Shown: positions 25,301 through 33,124 of the stretch, piece after piece
How the letters are laid out: each line of letters starts with the position of its first letter
How positions within the stretch are numbered: the first letter of the stretch is position 1
Assembly (NCBI RefSeq): GCF_030269925.1
Contig: NC_085123.1
Span: 5,084,001-5,148,000, forward strand
Direction of reading: 5' to 3'
Length of the DNA: 64,000 nucleotides
Source: Bombyx mori
Taxonomy: Eukaryota > Arthropoda > Insecta > Lepidoptera > Bombycidae
Notes under the pieces: model-generated
Seen by the model: only the letters and a program-made list of their open reading frames with translations
Databases searched by the model: none
What the model was told of the DNA's origin: nothing
Program-made: the position numbers and the translations under genes

Positions 25301-27082
25301 ACCCAGAACAACAAGTTTCTTGATAAATAAGAATAGTCTATAGTGTATTAAATTTTATCAAACTCATGCAAATCATAGACATAATTAATATTTTTAACAT
25401 CAGACTAGAAAGCATGTTTAGGCCAGAGAGCCAGGGTGGGAAACCCTGTGACAGACACCTTGTGTCTGAAATTTAATATCTCTCAGAAAGGAATGAGTAA
25501 TCACTGCTTTCATGAGTCTTCCTTTTTTTTAAGTTATTTCTTAATAATATTTGTGAAAAAATACCTCAATGATTTTAAGTAATTACTGGAGCCCATAGAC
25601 ATCTATAACGTAAATGCCGCAATCCCACCCTTCAAACCGAAACACATTAGTGCTTCAAGGCAGAAATAGGCGGGGCGGTGGTACCTACCCATGTGGATTC
25701 ACAAGATGTCCTACCAAGAGTAATTACGCAAACTATAATTTCGTGGCATTGATTTTTTATTACATTATGCTATTCCTTCACTGTGGAAGTCAATCCTAAG
25801 CTTTTGTTAAATACATATTTCATTAGAAAAATTGAATCATAAAAGTAATTTTATTTATATATTTATATTGCTCTGTAAACAAAGGAATGACATTTAAAAT
25901 TTATTGTTTTCATTATATTTCAGAATTTATATTACTGAATTTTTAATACTTAAGCGACAGAACAAAATCTTTTAAATTTATGAACAAAATATTTTTTATA
26001 TTTTGGCAGAAAAACCCTTTAGTACCCTTTTGCCTATTTGTGAATTTTCTTTTACTTTGTTTAGTAAACTAATAAGACACAATGAACTTTTTTCTATTAA
26101 TAAAAATTTTGAACCATTTTCTTCCTGCCGTTATAAAAAAAAAATCAATAACAAAGCATATCCTACATTGAATCTGAATCTTGGAGTGTGCATTTCTTTT
26201 TCTATCTTATTGTTGGTAGCCCAAGGGGCTATTCCAACCAAAAACAGACTGGTGAGTTCACTGGGCTCAACCTAAGTGAACTGCTGACACTAGACACACT
26301 AGCAACAGCAGTGCTTAGCTGAATCTACCACCAATCGGAATCACAAGAAACTCAGTGCATTGTCTCAATCAGTAATTATAGTCTATTGAGTAAACATTAA
26401 TAATTAAATAACAATAACGAATATCACTTTTTCACATTATTTTTATTTTTGTCTCCCTGAATTTATTAGCCTGTACAGCAGACACAGGACAACTTCTTAC
26501 AACATGATAAGTTGGAGTTTGAATATAAATGTAATGGCAGGCAACGCTTGACACATGATTACAGATCTCATGATTACCGATATTAGAATTATTTTAAATG
26601 TTTAAAAAACAGATGATTGTCTTCTCGTAAGAAAAAGTCATGACTTCTCATCTAGACACGGTCCGAGAAACGTAAGAGTTTTATAAAAATATAAAGATAA
26701 TAATTTTATAATGGTGTAACAGTGTTCAAACTATCTGCAATATAATTATAATGAAGCAGTGTGTTTTTAAATAGCCCCTTATCACCTACAGAACCCAATC
26801 CCCTCAAAATTAACCGTCCAACCTAATATTTGAATTACACTTTGAAATGTCATTCACAAACATTTGACTACATGTATCGCAAACAGTTTAATACCCATAT
26901 TTATACTATGACTGTAATATTGGATTATTTTCTTAAGTACGAACACCTACCTCGTGATCGGGTTTATTTAATTCTGTGTAATTTGAGGAACTTGGTTCTT
27001 CATTGGCAACAAGTTGGGCAGTTTCCGATGTTGTTTCGGAAATTATTTCATCAGTATCGGATAAATGAGTATTATTACTCAT
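10354..27082 (-). CDS. ClC-7: ClC-7-type lysosomal chloride/proton exchanger (complete, 15 exons)
   Basis: Exons in coding order: 27082-26951 (ATG), 24215-24111, 23980-23782, 22838-22729, 22567-22424, 21917-21740, 21569-21420, 21238-21097, 19627-19489, 18143-17880, 17316-17140, 15424-15215, 14131-13961, 12812-12651 and 10455-10354 (TAA). They total 2385 nt, 794 aa, close to the roughly 805 aa of human ClC-7, and every junction is in phase. It exchanges 2 Cl- for 1 H+ in late endosomes and lysosomes, usually with the beta subunit Ostm1. Signatures are GSGIPQ (187-192), [10 protein letters not shown] with gating glutamate E231, SLEEG with proton glutamate E298, and C-terminal CBS domains ([15 protein letters not shown]; later [20 protein letters not shown]). 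E231 and E298 are 67 apart, as in human ClC-7 (E247/E314). The N-terminal segment [16 protein letters not shown] corresponds to the ClC-7 cytosolic tail. The GK/EGP motif is split by a phase-0 intron. Introns are repeat-rich. ClC-6 is less likely, given the ClC-7-like N-terminus. Confidence 0.93.
10565..10665. repeat. Tandem duplication of about 50 bp
   Basis: Two adjacent copies of a unit starting TTAGTAATGCACACA and ending TAATAACGTACAAA, differing by one substitution and a short indel. They lie in the last intron of ClC-7, about 110 bp upstream (in gene sense) of the last exon. Confidence 0.7.
11175..11362 (-). repeat. Family B dispersed repeat (fragment)
   Basis: Diverged copy of the repeat described at 14162, with the CTACCCATGCGCTGGTAGCCTAAGGG...GATCCAGAGAGAAACTCAGTGAGC pattern. 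In ClC-7 intron 14. Confidence 0.65.
11421..12564 (-). mobile_element. Helitron-like element, interrupted by a PIF/Harbinger insertion
   Basis: Read on the minus strand it begins TCTATACTAATATTATAAAG near 12564 and ends GCGGGTCACTAG at 11421, followed by T. TC at the 5' end and CTAG at the 3' end fit a rolling-circle element. The subterminal stretch (GAACCGATTTGAAAAATTC) is one I associate with lepidopteran Helitrons. It has no helicase sequence, so it is non-autonomous. Its middle is occupied by the element at 11531-12250. Confidence 0.6.
11531..12250. mobile_element. Deleted PIF/Harbinger transposon keeping parts of both ORFs
   Basis: Terminal inverted repeats of about 28 bp (GATTTACATTACGAAATTAGTG at the right end; one base longer at the left). 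On the + strand, ATG at 11800 opens [20 protein letters not shown] then QGCLWDP, the start of a MADF/SANT-type DNA-binding protein, ending at a TAA after 31 codons. On the minus strand, about 11990-11885 encodes [20 protein letters not shown] then [19 protein letters not shown], the N-terminal part of a Harbinger transposase. Convergent DNA-binding and transposase ORFs are the known PIF/Harbinger plan. The DDE core is missing, so it cannot move itself. Confidence 0.7.
12848..13035 (+). mobile_element. 5'-truncated LINE tail (jockey/R1-type)
   Basis: Encodes only the last part of the reverse transcriptase reading frame ([20 protein letters not shown], then [21 protein letters not shown]), followed by the 3' tail GTATGCTCGTCTGATCAC and an A run. 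It is antisense to ClC-7. Its left edge is 36 bp from the acceptor of the ClC-7 exon at 12651-12812. Confidence 0.7.
13155..13918 (+). mobile_element. Helitron-like element (same family as 62395)
   Basis: Starts TCTATATATTAATACGTGAAG and ends GGGACCTCTAG followed by T. The flanks of the body (AAATTGCGCGG, GAGTATGAAATTTCC, TAGTCTTGGCGAA) match the element at 62395-63271. Roughly 13170-13490 differs and is probably a further insertion. It has no coding capacity. In ClC-7 intron 13. Confidence 0.65.
14162..14358 (+). repeat. Family B dispersed repeat, 3' part
   Basis: Recurrent unit, read 5'-3': CAGCCCACTGAGTTTCTCGC, GATCCGGTGGTAGATTCTGC, GTGAGCTCACCTACTGG, then CAGCTTAGGTAG and an A run. The A-rich end and variable 5' truncation point to a non-LTR retroposon; it could be the 3' end of the abundant LINE BMC1, but I cannot verify that. 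This copy starts 28 bp from the acceptor of the ClC-7 exon at 13961-14131. Confidence 0.7.
14790..15115 (+). repeat. Family B dispersed repeat, longer copy
   Basis: Extends further 5' than the 14162 copy (CATACCCGATCTTGTGGACC, AGGTACCACAAGCACCGGTC) and lacks the A-tail. In ClC-7 intron 12. Apparent ORFs across it recur in other copies as a by-product of their similarity. Confidence 0.65.
15604..15903 (+). pseudogene. RTE-type LINE, C-terminal tail of the reverse transcriptase
   Basis: Reads [20 protein letters not shown], then [20 protein letters not shown] and CCADP. This is the tail common to RTE-like endonuclease/reverse-transcriptase proteins of insects. Everything upstream is missing. 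A Bm1 copy follows directly. In ClC-7 intron 11, antisense. Confidence 0.75.
15927..16352 (+). repeat. Bm1 SINE, full length
   Basis: Head AAGTCGTCGTGGCCTAAAGG with B-box-like GGTGTTCGAATACC, complete body and tail. In ClC-7 intron 11. Confidence 0.85.
16793..16932 (-). repeat. Bm1 SINE, 3' fragment
   Basis: T run, then complement of the last 130 bp of Bm1, broken off at AAGTATAGTTA. In ClC-7 intron 11. Confidence 0.8.
18246..18445 (-). repeat. Family B dispersed repeat
   Basis: T run, CCTACCTAAGTTGATAGCC through GAGAAACTCAGTGGGC: the 3' part of the family, minus orientation. In ClC-7 intron 9. Confidence 0.7.
18740..18960 (-). pseudogene. LINE tail (jockey/R1-type), truncated
   Basis: Complement encodes [20 protein letters not shown] then [14 protein letters not shown]: the same reverse-transcriptase tail as at 3640 and 12848, with one residue lost in the FFKRG motif. 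The GC-rich stretch 18450-18730 to its left looks like another retroelement 3' region that I cannot name. Confidence 0.65.
19745..20030 (+). repeat. Family B dispersed repeat, longer copy
   Basis: From CCCGGTCACCGTCCTCGTCG to TCAGCATAGGTAGGGAAAAA, plus orientation. In ClC-7 intron 8. Confidence 0.7.
20512..20725 (+). repeat. Bm1 SINE, short form, diverged
   Basis: Starts at AGTGGTAGGACGTCTTGTG, the same 5' point as other short copies, with internal deletions. The 125 bp after its tail (about 20728-20850) recur after the Bm1 copy ending near 37612. Confidence 0.7.
20858..21056 (-). repeat. Family B dispersed repeat
   Basis: TTCCTACCTAACCCGATAGCC through AGAAACTCAGTGGGCAGCGT. It ends about 40 bp from the donor of the ClC-7 exon 21097-21238. 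Confidence 0.7.
23205..23530 (-). repeat. Bm1 SINE, diverged, head missing
   Basis: Complement of the Bm1 body from the 3' end (GGAGGAGTTTACGGCTCATC) to the CCTTCACTGTGG region. The tRNA-like head is absent. In ClC-7 intron 3. Confidence 0.65.
24896..25022 (-). pseudogene. RTE-type LINE tail fragment
   Basis: Complement reads [20 protein letters not shown] then [19 protein letters not shown], resembling the RTE reverse-transcriptase C-terminus (RWSDDLKK...AQDRxxWR). The retroposon at 25034 is inserted into its upstream side. In ClC-7 intron 1. Confidence 0.5.
25034..25265 (+). mobile_element. 5'-truncated retroposon with poly(A) and 11-bp target duplication
   Basis: Direct repeats GCGCTTCGTCC at 25023-25033 and 25266-25276 flank a GC-rich body that ends in an 18-A run. 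The intact duplication and tail indicate a recent insertion. It is in ClC-7 intron 1 and sits inside older LINE sequence. Confidence 0.75.
25572..25835 (-). repeat. Bm1 SINE with internal deletion
   Basis: Both ends of the Bm1 body are recognisable, but about 60 bp (the CACCCACCTTGAGATATAAG segment onward) are missing at 25620. In ClC-7 intron 1. Confidence 0.7.
26205..26372 (-). repeat. Family B dispersed repeat, old copy
   Basis: Recognisable through GGTAGCCCAAGGGGCTATTCC, GGTGAGTTCACTGGGCTCAAC and GAAACTCAGTGC; more diverged than the other copies. In ClC-7 intron 1. Confidence 0.55.
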
Positions 27083-27455
27083 TTTTCCTTACGCTATCAC
27101 TAATTTACAATCAATGTCTCTAAATAATGAACGAAGATTTGTTTTTAGTTTTTAGACACTGACTAAAACAGTTTCACTTCGTCATGAATTGTTGAATATC
27201 ATCATTAAGTAGGCGATACACATAACAATAATCTAAGTCTATTAAAAATTGTAATTTACAATAGATATACGTTTCTGTGGGCGTTCTTTGTTTAATTTTA
27301 CAGTGCATATTGCATTCCATCCATGTTAATATTTTGAAAACTGACATAGAAAAACTTCTTATGTCAAACCGTCACAATGTGTCAATGTCAGCGCGTTGCA
27401 TGTTTCCCCTTCAGTCGACATGCAAATAAAACGGCACAGGCAAAATTTCTTCTTA

Positions 27456-28195
27456 TAGGCTTATTACACTTGGCTAAATTTAGTCGACTGAATTAAGTCG
27501 CTACGTAATTCAGTGAAGTGTAATAGCATTCAGTAAGCTAGCATACAAAATTAATTAGCAAGGATGGTTTCTAACTGACTAAATCATTTAGAAGCCTAAT
27601 TAGAAACACATTTAGGAAGGTCTAATCGCATTTAGTTATTAATGATTTCAGTCGTCCCATAGCTCTCCGTGGGTAAGGACGGTTTAGTTTGTTTTTTACT
27701 TCTGAATAAAAAGTATTTATTTCAATCACCTTTATTTAATGTGCCAGACATTTATAAATAGCCCGAAATCTTAATATTACAACCAATCTTCCTTTTGGAC
27801 TTATACTATCGTAGGATTATAGTTATATAATATTTATATAAGACTATCGTAGGATAGTATGCTGTTTTTGAATAAACGGCGTCCACAAGGTTTAATATTT
27901 GGTCAAACGATCTCGAATCCATTCGTAAATAATTTCTGAAGTCTGCTGGTTCTAAATCACTCATAATGTTCATATTTGCTAACTTTCCACGCAAATAAAT
28001 ATTTCTTCACCCATATTCTTCTTTTTTTATTTCAATTGAGCCGACAGCGAGGGCTACGCCAAGACCAATTTTTTGTTGTCTAGACAATACTGGGGCCATC
28101 CTCTTACACACACGACACGTCCAACTTCGTTGCGTTTAAGCTGGCAATAGATTCTGAATTCGGTCGACTAGATTTAGCCAAGTGTAATAAGCCTT
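27456..28195. mobile_element. Non-autonomous PIF/Harbinger element
   Basis: 740 bp with terminal inverted repeats (AGGCTTATTACACTTGGCTA at the left, its complement at the right) and a TTA duplication at 27453-27455 and 28196-28198, the 3-bp target size of PIF/Harbinger. On the minus strand, 27994-27840 encodes DLEPADFRNYLRMDSRSFDQ then ILNLVD, the N-terminal region of a Harbinger transposase; the rest is lost. It lies about 370 bp upstream of the ClC-7 start codon, so it may border that promoter. Confidence 0.75.
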
Positions 28196-28327
28196 TTAGT
28201 CAAAGGAACAAATGGTACTGACTATGAAAATAAAATTGAATGAAATGATATTTTACTTCCCCTATAAATCATGGGATAAAGTCTGCTGAAGATACGTGGT
28301 CACGGACTATGTCTATGTCTTGTGTGT

Positions 28328-28412
28328 GGGTGCCGTCATGGATACATCCAAGATGACTCCCAGGTACTTCCTGGCCCAGGGTATGGGTTGGCCGAAGAGG
28401 GTCATCGGAGGT
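28328..28412 (-). pseudogene. LINE reverse-transcriptase scrap
   Basis: The complement reads PMTLFGQPIPWARKYLGVIL then DVSMT, matching the PIPWxxxVKYLGVxLDxxMT segment of R1/jockey-type reverse transcriptases. It is under 90 bp, with no continuation found on either side. Confidence 0.6.
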
Positions 28413-29724
28413 GAGTCTGTGATTAAAGGCCCTTGTCTCTTTTTATTCATTTCCATATAAACATTGTAATCTCTAAATAGCTGTTAACATAGAGTTACTA
28501 TTTTAACTGGAGTGCTTACTTCGTTTGACATAAAAACTAAAAATATACTTTATCTCTATGGCTTAAAGTTTATTTTTAAATAGCAAAAGATGTAAGGAAA
28601 AACGGTCTGAAAAGAGAATGATTATTAAGTGGTGGTGTCCCTCTCGCACATTTTACAAACAAAAAGCAGTGTTGCTAGCTTAGAGGATTTTCCATAAAAT
28701 CTCGGAATTTGGACCCCCGTCTTAGTTATCAAAAATGGCTTTTAGTGGTTAGTGGATTTTTTAGTAGCTTGGGCGTTGTTGAAAATTATTGAAAAGGTTA
28801 AAATCAATCCACTTTACAGGATTTTAAGCATTTTATGACAATAATATATCTAAATGCATATTATTTAAACGATGTGACTTAAACTTAACTAGAAAATATT
28901 GCGACAATTTAGAATTTCCATCAACGTCAAAAATTAAATTGGTTCAACATAAACGTACAAAGTTATGGTGAATTTAGTTTCTGATGATGACAATTTATTA
29001 AAATAAATTATATAAGAAGTATTGATTATATGATATATATTGATTTTTAATAGAACATCATATATTAATAAAGCTCATTAACAAAAAAAATATTGTTCTA
29101 TATTAATAAGAACTCTGTTTAATGGAAAATTTAATGGTAGGTACGTAGATTTCTGATGGTTTTCATGTTGAATTTGGTGGGAAGCCAGATTAATTGTTGG
29201 CATCACCGAAAAAAAGCTATGAATGGATTAAAAGGAAAATGGCGTCTATTTACGTTTGTAGTGCGAAGTTAAAATGGCACTGATACAGCTTATGGCTTGT
29301 TTTTTTTTCGAAAATCGTGAAAGTTTCCGTGTAATCATGGTGAACACTTTTAATATAAGTGGTTTTAAGCGAGAATCCTCTCCAGTTTGTGGAATATCCT
29401 TCCATATGTCAGATTCATTGATAAATTTTTACTAGTGTGAGCATATATTTTTAAAATGTGAGATATTTTTTCTCATTATAATATTTAATACCATTTGTCT
29501 TGTAAATTGTACTTAATCTATGTCATATACTAAATTTGAAAAAACAATCGTGAAAACTATAATTTTGCAATGTATTTTTCATATTATAAGAGCCATCACG
29601 TGGTATTTCTTGAACTTTTTTTATTGTATTGAATAGCGTCGCACGCAAGCATGTATATCATTTGCCTGACGTTAAGCGAACGAGGAGGATCTTCTAGTAA
29701 ATATGACATTGGAATTTCTGGAAA

Positions 29725-29970
29725 ATGTCCTTTAAAAAGGTCAAACAAGAAGAATCAAGTACTCAAACGCAAGAAATAAAAAATACCCCGAGAAAAGCAA
29801 AATTACGACAAGATGTTAAGGTATTGAAACAAAAACTTAAAAGTCGTGAAATAGTGATTGTAAATATAAAGTCGATTTTAGATTTATTAAAGAAAAATGA
29901 AAGATTTTTAATTGAATTGAAATTTAAATTGCGAAATTTTAATGATACTCATGGTCCACTTAGATATTGA
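29725..29970 (+). pseudogene. THAP/P-element-like coiled-coil ORF, probable remnant
   Basis: 81-codon ORF. MSFKKVKQEESSTQTQEIKN is followed by TPRKAKLRQDVKVLKQKLKS and a hydrophobic heptad region. The TPRKxKLxQxxxxLKQKLxxR pattern is typical of the coiled coil just after the THAP domain in THAP proteins and P-element-like transposases. No THAP zinc motif (C2CH) is found in the kilobase upstream, and the ORF stops before any transposase domain. It is more likely a transposon remnant than a host gene, although an unseen 5' exon is possible. Confidence 0.35.
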
Positions 29971-30936
29971 TTAAAATAAATTATGTATTTCGTTGATAAA
30001 AAAGAATTTACTTAAAAATAAATAGAGGAAATGTTATATTATAAGATTACAGAAAATTTACTGAACTTAATAATAATAATATAACCAATATTTTGTAAAT
30101 AGAGATCAAGTACTATGTGTATTGTGTTATGTGTCATTTAAGAGTTATTTAATTGTCTACATATAACAAATAAATGAATTTCAGTTCATTTCATTTTATT
30201 ACCCATTGTGTTTTATTTCCTAAAATGTAACTAGTAGACTTAATATACACGTGTCATGAAAATAGCACAGAAGTAAAAATACAAGTAATTTTAAATCAAT
30301 TGAAGATGTGAATGTAGGAAAAGAGCACCCGATACGCGCAGACCATGTGTGTTGCAGTGTCTCACTCAGTGTGTCAAATATTAATTTGCACGGCCCACTT
30401 AGCCAGTACACTAAAGTAGGAATTGCGTAATTAAGTCCAACATAATATTTAAGTCGCGGTTGAGTATTCGGACGTTAAACATGAGTTTGAGGAAGTTTAA
30501 GTAATAGCACTGAGGTAATGATGTTTGTAATAAAACTCAGTGCTAGATTTTCGACAACGCAGCAACTTCCAAAAAAAACCGTCGAAAAAAGGCACCATGA
30601 CGACGAAGCAATGTTTAGAATTGAATTTACATAAATAAAACGTTGCAAGCACGTGTTTTGTATTTACATAGGGTTACACAGAATTACTTAAGGTAAATTC
30701 AAAACTGATGCATGTGTATAATTTTATCCTATAAATAAATTTTATATGGTCACCACATTAGACAAGGACACCGCGACCAAAAAGTATTCTCTTTCGAGAC
30801 CGATTTCTCGGCATCAGACAGCACTCCAGTTGTAGGTACTTATTAACTCCATGGCTGTTAAGAACCTATGTAGACTAAATTCAACATTCACGCCACAGAT
30901 TATACTAACAGACGAAACTGCGTCAAAGAGAACATA

Positions 30937-32515
30937 CCGTACAATGGGGTAAATAGGGACAAAATCGACCTTCAGATTGAATTTTAAAATAGTTCCAATT
31001 AAATAGTCACTGCTCAACCAAAGAAATAAGTTGAGTCTTGAACGTACCTAGGTGATAAAAACCGTTACATTATTTTAATTATTCATTTTAAAGAAATAAT
31101 GGGTAAAATAATGGCCGTCCCAATTTACCCAGCGTCCGGGGTAAATTGACACGGTTAAGGGTTAAATTGGGATATTTGTAAGGGTTGTCAACTCGCAGTA
31201 TTGCGATATATAGGTAGGTGCCATATAATTATTTATATGGACCGAAATGATGAATACAATCCATAATTTAAGCACAATACACAACATAGTGTAAATTAAG
31301 CTGGTTTCTATTCCGAAGCGATGTGACGTGAATGATAATCAACAATACAATGATCAAAAAAAGTATGTGCATGTTATATTTTAGAAAATTATTATTTAAT
31401 TTCCTTAAAAATCACAACTCTGAAACAAAATGATAAAATAGAATAAAAAATAGAAAACAAAAGGACTGGAAATGCAATAATACAATTTTATTTAATCAAC
31501 ATTTTCAAAATAATCTTTGAGCAAGAGTAAGATATCAGGTGAATAAGATAAAAAAAACAGCTTTATCTGATTACTGCCAATAATAACAAAAATAAAAGAA
31601 ATTCTTTCTAAGCTAAATAACTAAACTCAATTAATTCACTCACTCATAATTGGATATCTCGGATTTTTAATTAATGTTACATTTAAAATCTGAGGCCTGT
31701 TTTTATTTGTGTGTGCGTTTTGAATGTTAACAAAATCATGATTCGATGCGTGAATAGATTCTGAAATAAAAGTTTTGATTCGTTTGAGTTCTTTTAACTT
31801 TTAATTTTTTTATTGCTATAAAGAACATACGACCGGGCAGATATTACAAGGTAAATGTCGCGAAAAAAAGTAATTATATATATACTTTTCTTTTACCTAT
31901 AATACTTACATAAACTAACTGATAAACACATTAACCTTCTTTACATCACGCAATTAAGTGATAGTATAGGCTAAAAAATCTATTATAAGATATCAGTGAC
32001 AACCCTAACAAGCCATCCCTATTTTGTCTTTTGGCGTTCCAAGTTTGTTTTTTCTCGTCCCTAATTTTTCCAGTCTCGTTCCCAATTACCCTACATACGT
32101 CCCAATTTTCCCCAAAAAGAAAGGAAAAAATATACATTTTTTATTTTGTCGAAATATTGTATTTAAAATAAGAATATTGCAACTTACCGTTTGTTGTGGT
32201 ATTTCCAAGTGTATTAAAAACTTATATAAACTGTGATCTTATTGAAAAAACAACGATAATATTACTTTTTTTAAAAGTTCTTTAAGCTGTTTTAAAACGC
32301 ACTTTTCAACCACTATTTTCAATTTAATTTGACGAATTTTTGGGACCAACTTAACTCATATTTAGTACTTCCATAGTTAACTTGGTTTTTCTTCTATACA
32401 TTGATAAATATTAACATAAACAAAATTAGGTAGATTCCGTGCTACAGGTACTTTGAGAATCTTCCGCAGGTTTGTCCCAATTTACCCCAGGATCCCAATT
32501 TACCCCATGTCATGG
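30937..32515. mobile_element. TA-flanked DNA transposon with repeated GGGGTAAATTGGGA motifs
   Basis: TA at 30935-30936 and 32516-32517 bounds the element. The ends are related inverted repeats (CCGTACAATGGGGTAAAT; right end complement CCATGACATGGGGTAAATTG). The motif GGGGTAAATTGGGA, or close variants, recurs inside both ends in both directions (about 31110-31175, 32030-32110, 32470-32505). No transposase ORF is seen. A TA target suggests Tc1/mariner/pogo-like mobilisation, but the superfamily is not certain. Confidence 0.55.
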
Positions 32516-33124
32516 TACTTTAATTTTGTTTAAAAAATTTAAACAAGTATACTTACCTACATATTGTCTAATTTAATCAGTAATTACATATTGTAAAGCA
32601 GAAATGTCTACTATCACAATCTATGCCGCAAGTACTGATTTCCGTCAAGATTAGAAAATGTTATTGTATTGGTCTCTTTAAATCTACAGAACTGAATTTA
32701 TCTCCATCTCAAATAAAAACTTTTGAAATTTATTCAAAGAAAATAGATTATTTCGTTTTCGATGGATAAAACGATATTTTAGTGACATCAGTTTATTTAA
32801 TTTTCTCTAGTTATCACAGAAATTTTAAGATTTTTGTCGTTTTGATAGTGTTATCATTTTATCACTTGCCAATGAAAACATACCAATGGAACTCAACATG
32901 GTGTTGTGTTCTTCGACAAACAATAGAGACTTTCAATGTGTGTGTAGCTTTAGCTTGCTCGTTCGTTTGGTTGGTTGGTTGACAATCGCGATGTAATGTA
33001 TTCTACATCATCGCATGCTGAGTTAAATTTTCAACAAAACCTTTTAGTTTTAATTAATTTTCACGATTTGTTTCTAAATGTTTTCTTACGTCGTGACCTA
33101 TTTTCGAAATATTAATTTCTAAAT

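Larger units (their letters stand above)
28460..33124. other. Intergenic region upstream of the ZAD/GATA gene
   Basis: AT-rich DNA. It holds one orphan ORF (29725-29970) and one inverted-repeat element (30937-32515). Elsewhere I see no exon-like reading frames, RNA genes or known repeats. The last few hundred bases should contain the ZAD/GATA 5' UTR and promoter, but no clear core promoter element stands out. Confidence 0.4.

Noticed and set aside
25057..25314. GC-rich overlapping ORFs on both strands
   Set aside because: All lie in the retroposon 3' region bounded by an 11-bp duplication, with Lys/Phe runs from its poly(A) tail.
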